The notes under the pieces: model-generated
Database searches by the model: none
The model's input: the letters and a program-made list of their open reading frames with translations, nothing else
Told to the model about the DNA's origin: nothing
Program-made: the position numbers and the translations under genes
In this document: positions 59,440 through 64,000 of the stretch, piece by piece
Layout of the letters: the number at the start of each line of letters is the position of its first letter
Position numbering within the stretch: position 1 is the stretch's first letter
Source: Ampullaceana balthica
Lineage: Eukaryota > Mollusca > Gastropoda > Lymnaeidae
Length of the DNA stretch: 64,000 nt
Assembly: GCA_944989445.1 (NCBI GenBank)
Contig: CALYLW010001083.1
Coordinates: 299,106 to 363,105, forward strand
Reading direction: 5' to 3'

Positions 59440-61290
59440 TGTTATCAGCGAAACTACAAAGTGAAATAATAAAAGAATTCAAGGAGCTAAATAGTATAGT
59501 ATAATATTTGATAGCACTCCGGATGTATCTCACAAAGAACAATTAACTGAAATTATTCGGTATTTAAAATTGTCAGAGAAAGAATATACCATTGAAGAGA
59601 GGTTCGTTGGTTTCATAAACAAAACTGAAAAAACAGGAGAAGGAATGGCCTTGGAAATTAAAGAAGCATTAATTCAAAATGGTTTATCACTTGAAAATGT
59701 ACGTGGCAAAGATAATGGGGCCAACATGGCAGGGAAGTACAAGGGAATTCAAGCCACACTTGAAAAAGAGAATCCACTTGTCGGTATATTCCATGTTCTG
59801 CACATACATAGTCTTAATTTGGTAGGTGTGCAAGCGGCCAGCATTGATGCAGATGTTGTGACATTTTTCGGAACTATACAGGAATTGTACAATTGTTTTC
59901 TCCTCGTCAACTAGTAGATGGGAAAAAATATCCCCAGTCACTGAAATCAGCCTGAGGAAGAATGCGGACACAAGATGGTGTTCCAAAGCAAATGCTTTGT
60001 AAGTGCTTTATATGAGCAACTGGCTGGAGCAAATTATTTTAGTATTAATTGAAATGAAATATAATCACTTAATTGGTGACGCATTATCTGTTGATAAATC
60101 ATTGCACCGTAAAATAAATAGTTACAAGTTCATTTCGTTTATAACTATTTAGAATTTGATAGTAAAACAATTAAGAAAGTCAATTTAGAACTACCAAAAC
60201 CCAGGATATTTATCGATCATCGTTGTTAATAAAAGGAATTTAAAATGACTTTGAAGATCTAAGAACTAACGAAATCTACAAATTTTTGCCAAAATTGAAG
60301 AAATGTCATGTATTAAAATGAAAATCTAGCCAGTTCAAAAAAGGAAAGCAAAACGAAAAAGAATGCCAGGAGAGCATGCTAAAGATGAAGGGCCTAATTT
60401 GGATAAATTCAAATTTTTTGTTGTTGCAATCATTGATTCAATAATGATGCAGTTAAAATGCAAAATTTCTTTCTCTGAAAAATATCGCAGAAGACTTTAA
60501 CTTTCTGACTGGCAACGCATTCCAATCTTTTGCAATGGCAGATTTAGAATCTAATGCTATTCTATTATCAGGCAAATATCCTGACATAAATAAAAGCAAT
60601 TTATAATTGAAATAAAATGCATTAAACACCAAATGATTTTACTATTGCAAAACAAAAAACCCGATGACGTCATGTTTCATTTAGATCTTCTAAATGTTCT
60701 CGCTACATGGGAGTACCAAGAATAGTAACCGATTATCGGACGAGCTCTAAAAACATTTCATACAATGCCAACCACAGTAGCCACTGCTGAAAGGAGTTTC
60801 AGCAAACTAAAAATTATCAAAAATTACTTGAGATCGACGTCAGGTAAACAACACATATCATCTCTAGCTCTTCACATCATCTCTAGCTCTTCACATCATC
60901 TCTAGCTCTTCACATCATCTCTAGCTCTTCACATCATCTCTAGCTCTTCACATCATCTCTAGCTCTTCACATCATCTCTAGCTCTTCACATCATCTCTAG
61001 CTCTTCACATCATCTCTAGCTCTTCACATCATCTCTAGCTCTTCACATCATCTCTAGCTCTTCACATCCTCTCTAGCTCTTCACATCATCTCTAGCTCTT
61101 CACATCATCTCTAGCTCTTCACATCATCTCTAGCTCTTCACATCATCTATAGCTCTTCACATCATCTCTAGCTCTTCATATCATCTCTAGCTCTTCTTTC
61201 AATCGAAAGTGAACTTACCAGTCAAATTAACTTCGATGAAATAATCACCAATTTTGCAAACTTTAAAGCAAGAAAAGTTAAGCTTTGAAC
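59440..61290 (+). pseudogene. Broken hAT transposase (DUF4371 + dimerisation domain)
   Basis: The frame 59570-59914 reads EERFVGFINKTEKTGEGMAL and KDNGANMAGKYKGIQATL, the catalytic block equivalent to that at 12.7-12.9 kb. The dimerisation motif TVATAERSFSKLKIIKNYLR lies at about 60770-60830. Multiple stops separate them. A 19-bp array then follows the dimerisation block. Residual EIITNFANFKARKVKL-like sequence follows near 61238. Confidence 0.85.
60865..61197 (+). repeat. 19-bp minisatellite, about 17 copies, in a transposase frame
   Basis: The unit is CACATCATCTCTAGCTCTT. It starts in the codons after the dimerisation motif (ISSLAL, from ATCTCTAGCTCTT), so the array grew from coding sequence and shifts the frame. 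Confidence 0.97.
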
Positions 61291-61668
61291 CTTTGATATA
61301 GGACATATGAGTGGATCGGTGGAGCGTTACTTAAATTTACTTTTAATTTTGAGTTTCTATCGTAGCTATTGTTTTTATTTATAATACATGATACTTCAAG
61401 TTTTGCGGTATTCTTTAAAAACGCAACAATATTCCGTTTTATCCTTCAATTTATTTGGTATTATTTAGTAAATAATAAACTGCAAATTAATATTGTTCCT
61501 GTCTTATGCATTTTTTGATATTCACGTTGTATGACTGACACTGTCAGACTATGTAATTATTGTCTAACAAATGAAAAATCGCAAAGCTGAAACTTGTCAA
61601 TTTATCAAGGGCGCCAAAAATAAATTAGCCAAGGGTGCCAAAAACCTAGTTACCCCTCTGCATTCAGT

Positions 61669-62215
61669 AGCATTAGTATCCAAAGAATGTAAATTCAATA
61701 TGGAGTTTGAAGTTTAAGCATTAGAAACGTTCATATATTTTAGGAGAGTTCCTTTATTTCTTTAATTTATTATTTCTTAATTAGTTTTTATTTTCTTTTG
61801 ATAAAAAGCACTATTTTTGTTATAAAATGTGCATTCTTTGAAGCAAATTATTGAAGCGGAATTGTCCTCCCATAATAAAGCGCCACCTGGGGCATTTGCC
61901 TTTTTGCCCCCTTTCACTACGGTTCTTCTTTTATTCATAAGGTAAGTTTTGAAATTAGTGGTTGGCGGGTTTTTTGTAAACTCCGTAATTTTTATAATTT
62001 TCTGAGATTTTACCTAGGTACAGATCCTGTATCAGCAGTGACTCCGCCTAGTCTCAAAGCAATTAGTTGACCATGCACTGGACTTGACAGGTACATCAGT
62101 TAGTGTTGTACACTAGCACCACCGGTAACTTGACATTGTCTGACATTAGTTCATTCAATTCTATCGAACCCAGAACTGACCCTTCGAAAAGTCAACACTG
62201 CCTTTTAAATTTGCG
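61669..62215. other. Repeat flank related to 41.4-41.9 kb
   Basis: The segment after the hAT (AGCATTAGTATCCAAAGAAT ... CGTTCATATATTTTAGGAGA) resembles 41400-41500 and 41680-41750. A decayed CACCTGGGGCATTTGCC ... TTTCACTACGG hAT end follows near 61880-61922. No gene. Confidence 0.5.
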
Positions 62216-62219
62216 ACAA

Positions 62220-63200
62220 AACTTCATTACTTATTCAGTAGTCATCATCATCGCCCATCGTCCCATCTGGGGTTTAGGCCACGAACGAAGGCTCTCCAGG
62301 CATCCCGATCCTGCGCCAAAACTGTGTAACTGTCCCCAGCTGTACCCACTCATTTTGGTGTCTGCCTCCAGTTCCCTTCTCCAGGTCAATTTGGGAGGAC
62401 CTCTTTTCCTCTTGCCTTGGGGGTTCCAAGTGACGGCTTGTCTCACAATGCTGGATGTAGGCTTTCCGAGAGTGAGGCCAATCCTTTTCCATATGCGCTG
62501 GCATATTGGCTCTTCCACTGGCTCTTGTTGTATGCGTCGCCAGAGGTCTTTGTTGGTGATGACATTGGGCCAGCGGATTCGGAGAATTGTTCGTAGACAC
62601 GTGTTTATAAATGTTTGAAGCTTTTTTAAAACGGCCGCTGTAGTTCGCCATGTTTCATCTCCATATAGCAAGACAGGCTTTACTGTGTTGTTGAATATCC
62701 TGACCTTGGTATGGAGGGTCAAGTTGTTGCAGCTCAAAACTATTTTTAGTTGTTTAAATGTTGTTCTTGCTTTGCCAATTCTCACTCTTACATCGGCGTC
62801 TGTCACTCCTTGTGTGACAATGGTGCTTCCAAGGTATGTGAAGCAATCCACCTCCTCAAGATTTGTTCCTTCCCGTGTTATTGGAGTGTTGCTTGATGTA
62901 TTTATTTTAAGGACTTTGCTTTTTCCTTTATGGATGGCAAGCAGAGAACTGTGCTACAAAGTTGGTTTTTCTCCTGCATCTGTTGCTGTTTGTGTGAAAT
63001 TAAGGCCAGATCATCTGCAAAATCTAGGTCATCAAGATGTTTCCATAGTGTCTGCTGGATAGCATTTCTCTTCTGCTCTGTAGACATTTTCATTATCCAG
63101 TCGATGGTTAGCAAGAATAAGAAAGGCGGAAGGAGACACCCCATGTCTGACTCCGGTCTGTACCCTAAAAGCCGCTGTTGTTTGTTGGCCATGAACAATT
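62220..63200 (-). mobile_element. RTE-clade (SR2-like) LINE, reverse transcriptase C-terminal part
   Basis: The minus frame 63198-62902 contains LDDLDFADDLALISHKQQQM, including the catalytic FADD box. The frame 62851-62231 continues CFTYLGSTIVTQGVTDADVR, CLRTILRIRWPNVITNKDLW and QAVTWNPQGKRKRGPPK, close to SR2-type RTE elements. The 3' end is an ATGATGATGA-type tail at about 62236-62246, as in RTEs. A frame break separates the two parts and the 5' half is missing, so it is dead. Confidence 0.92.
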
Positions 63201-63567
63201 CTACATGTAAGTCCTTTTTAAGAAGCCTTAATTATGTCAGTCAGTTTGCAACCATGTGCAACTAATTTTTAAAAATCTGTCCACAAATTTTGATATCAAA
63301 CTCTTGATTTTGTTAATTTCAAATATGGTTTTATTGACTGACGTCATGCTCTAGAAGACCACTTGTATTCACTAACTCATATAACGCCCACCTCTTCGAT
63401 TATCCTTAATATCGCGATAGTTGTCTGTGCACTGATTGACCGGTGCACACTCTTTTCTAGAGTAGGCAAGTCCACATTGACTACCATCTTGAACAAGAGA
63501 CCAAGAGCAGCAGAACTTTGTGGTTCTCAGCCACATTGGAGCAGAGCTAGGAACTTTGAGTTTCAAT

Positions 63568-63697
63568 GACATCTAACAACCTACATAGCGTTGATCAGTC
63601 TTATCGAGGTACAGAGGGGAAAATTCATTGATGACATATAACAACCTCCATAGCGTTGATCAGTGTCATCGAGGTACTGAGGGGAAAACTCATTGAT
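63568..63697 (+). repeat. 65-bp tandem duplication
   Basis: GACATMTAACAACCTMCATA plus GCGTTGATCAGTSTYATCGAGGTAC-like sequence occurs at 63568 and 63633 with a few differences. Similar CGATTATCC and TTGATCGCCGTC fragments flank it. Confidence 0.85.
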
Positions 63698-63699
63698 TC

Positions 63700-64000
63700 C
63701 AGAACAGAGTAGAGCTATAGAGCTACGACCACATTGATCGCCGTCAGCCTCAGCATACCACATTGATGAACTTTTTTATCAACTGTTTTTACATATGAAT
63801 GAAACAATAATTTGCAGATTTAAATTTGAATTCAAAAGAATTGTTTATTAAAGGTAAAAAATAACTACCCAATCGTATTGTTGATTAAAAAAAAACAACA
63901 ACAAAGTATTTAGTAATTATGATTTTTGATTTTAAAATATGTCTATTTTAAAGTTTTTAATTTTTTTGTAACCTTTAATGAGTTTATTAAAAACAGATTT
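63700..64000. other. AT-rich end of window, repeat-like
   Basis: 63835-63930 aligns with 54120-54230. No coding frame. Confidence 0.5.

Larger units (their letters stand above)
59169..61660 (+). mobile_element. hAT transposon with decayed ZMYM1-like transposase
   Basis: The left end CAGTGGCGTAGCAACGGG and the right end inverse CAGAGGGGTAACTAGG match. The flanks CATTGAGT (59161-59168) and CATTCAGT (61661-61668) are an 8-bp duplication with one change. Arms repeat the GGGCGCCA/AAGGGCGCC motif. Plus-strand coding remnants lie inside. Confidence 0.88.

Noticed and set aside
62103..63265. Plus-strand frames of 111-171 codons
   Set aside because: They lie opposite the RTE reverse transcriptase on minus with the FADD box.
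34500..64000. A second host gene
   Set aside because: I looked for splice-bounded open segments on both strands and found only transposon-derived coding sequence. Short non-transposon exons could still be missed without a protein search.

Overview
The window looks like AT-rich genomic DNA from an invertebrate animal. It carries one intron-rich host gene with GT-AG introns, packed and surrounded by transposable elements: Penelope-like, RTE and CR1/L2-like LINEs, many hAT elements, a pogo-like element, PIF/Harbinger-like MITEs, Helentron-like elements and tRNA-derived SINEs. This repertoire (SR2-like RTE, Penelope-like elements with GIY-YIG endonuclease, pulmonate-type SINEs) suggests a mollusc, perhaps a gastropod, but the organism is an inference.

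Region 1 (1-3.6 kb) is repeat only: 3' ends of LINEs, a Penelope-like copy arranged as an inverted repeat, and small MITEs. Region 2 (3.65-34.2 kb) is a single plus-strand gene that I rebuilt as 25 coding exons. All intron phases agree, giving about 930 codons. The N-terminal half is a coiled-coil-like and acidic region. The C-terminal third is a run of HEAT repeats closest, from memory, to HEATR4 (HEAT repeat-containing protein 4). Its introns hold an intact-ended hAT (intron 11), a Penelope-like copy (intron 13), a pogo-like element with nested insertions (intron 17), a three-level transposon nest (intron 21) and a SINE (intron 22). Region 3 (34.2-64 kb) has no host exon that I can recognise. 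It is nested transposons, including a five-unit Helentron-like tandem array inside a LINE, PIF-like MITEs nested in hAT-like ends, and RTE and hAT remnants.

The most unusual property is that tandem arrays have grown out of the splice junctions of the host gene. Exon 24 with both splice signals lies in 23 copies of a 94-bp unit, each with a 25-codon phase-2/2 exon-like core. The donor of intron 17 sits in four 27-bp copies and its acceptor in six 20-bp copies. The acceptor of exon 21 is the last of four 31-bp units. The stop codon lies at the start of another 31-bp array. At least seven more minisatellites lie in the introns of the same gene or just past its end. Many insertions carry clear target-site duplications or have an uninterrupted related copy elsewhere in the window, so their order can be read.
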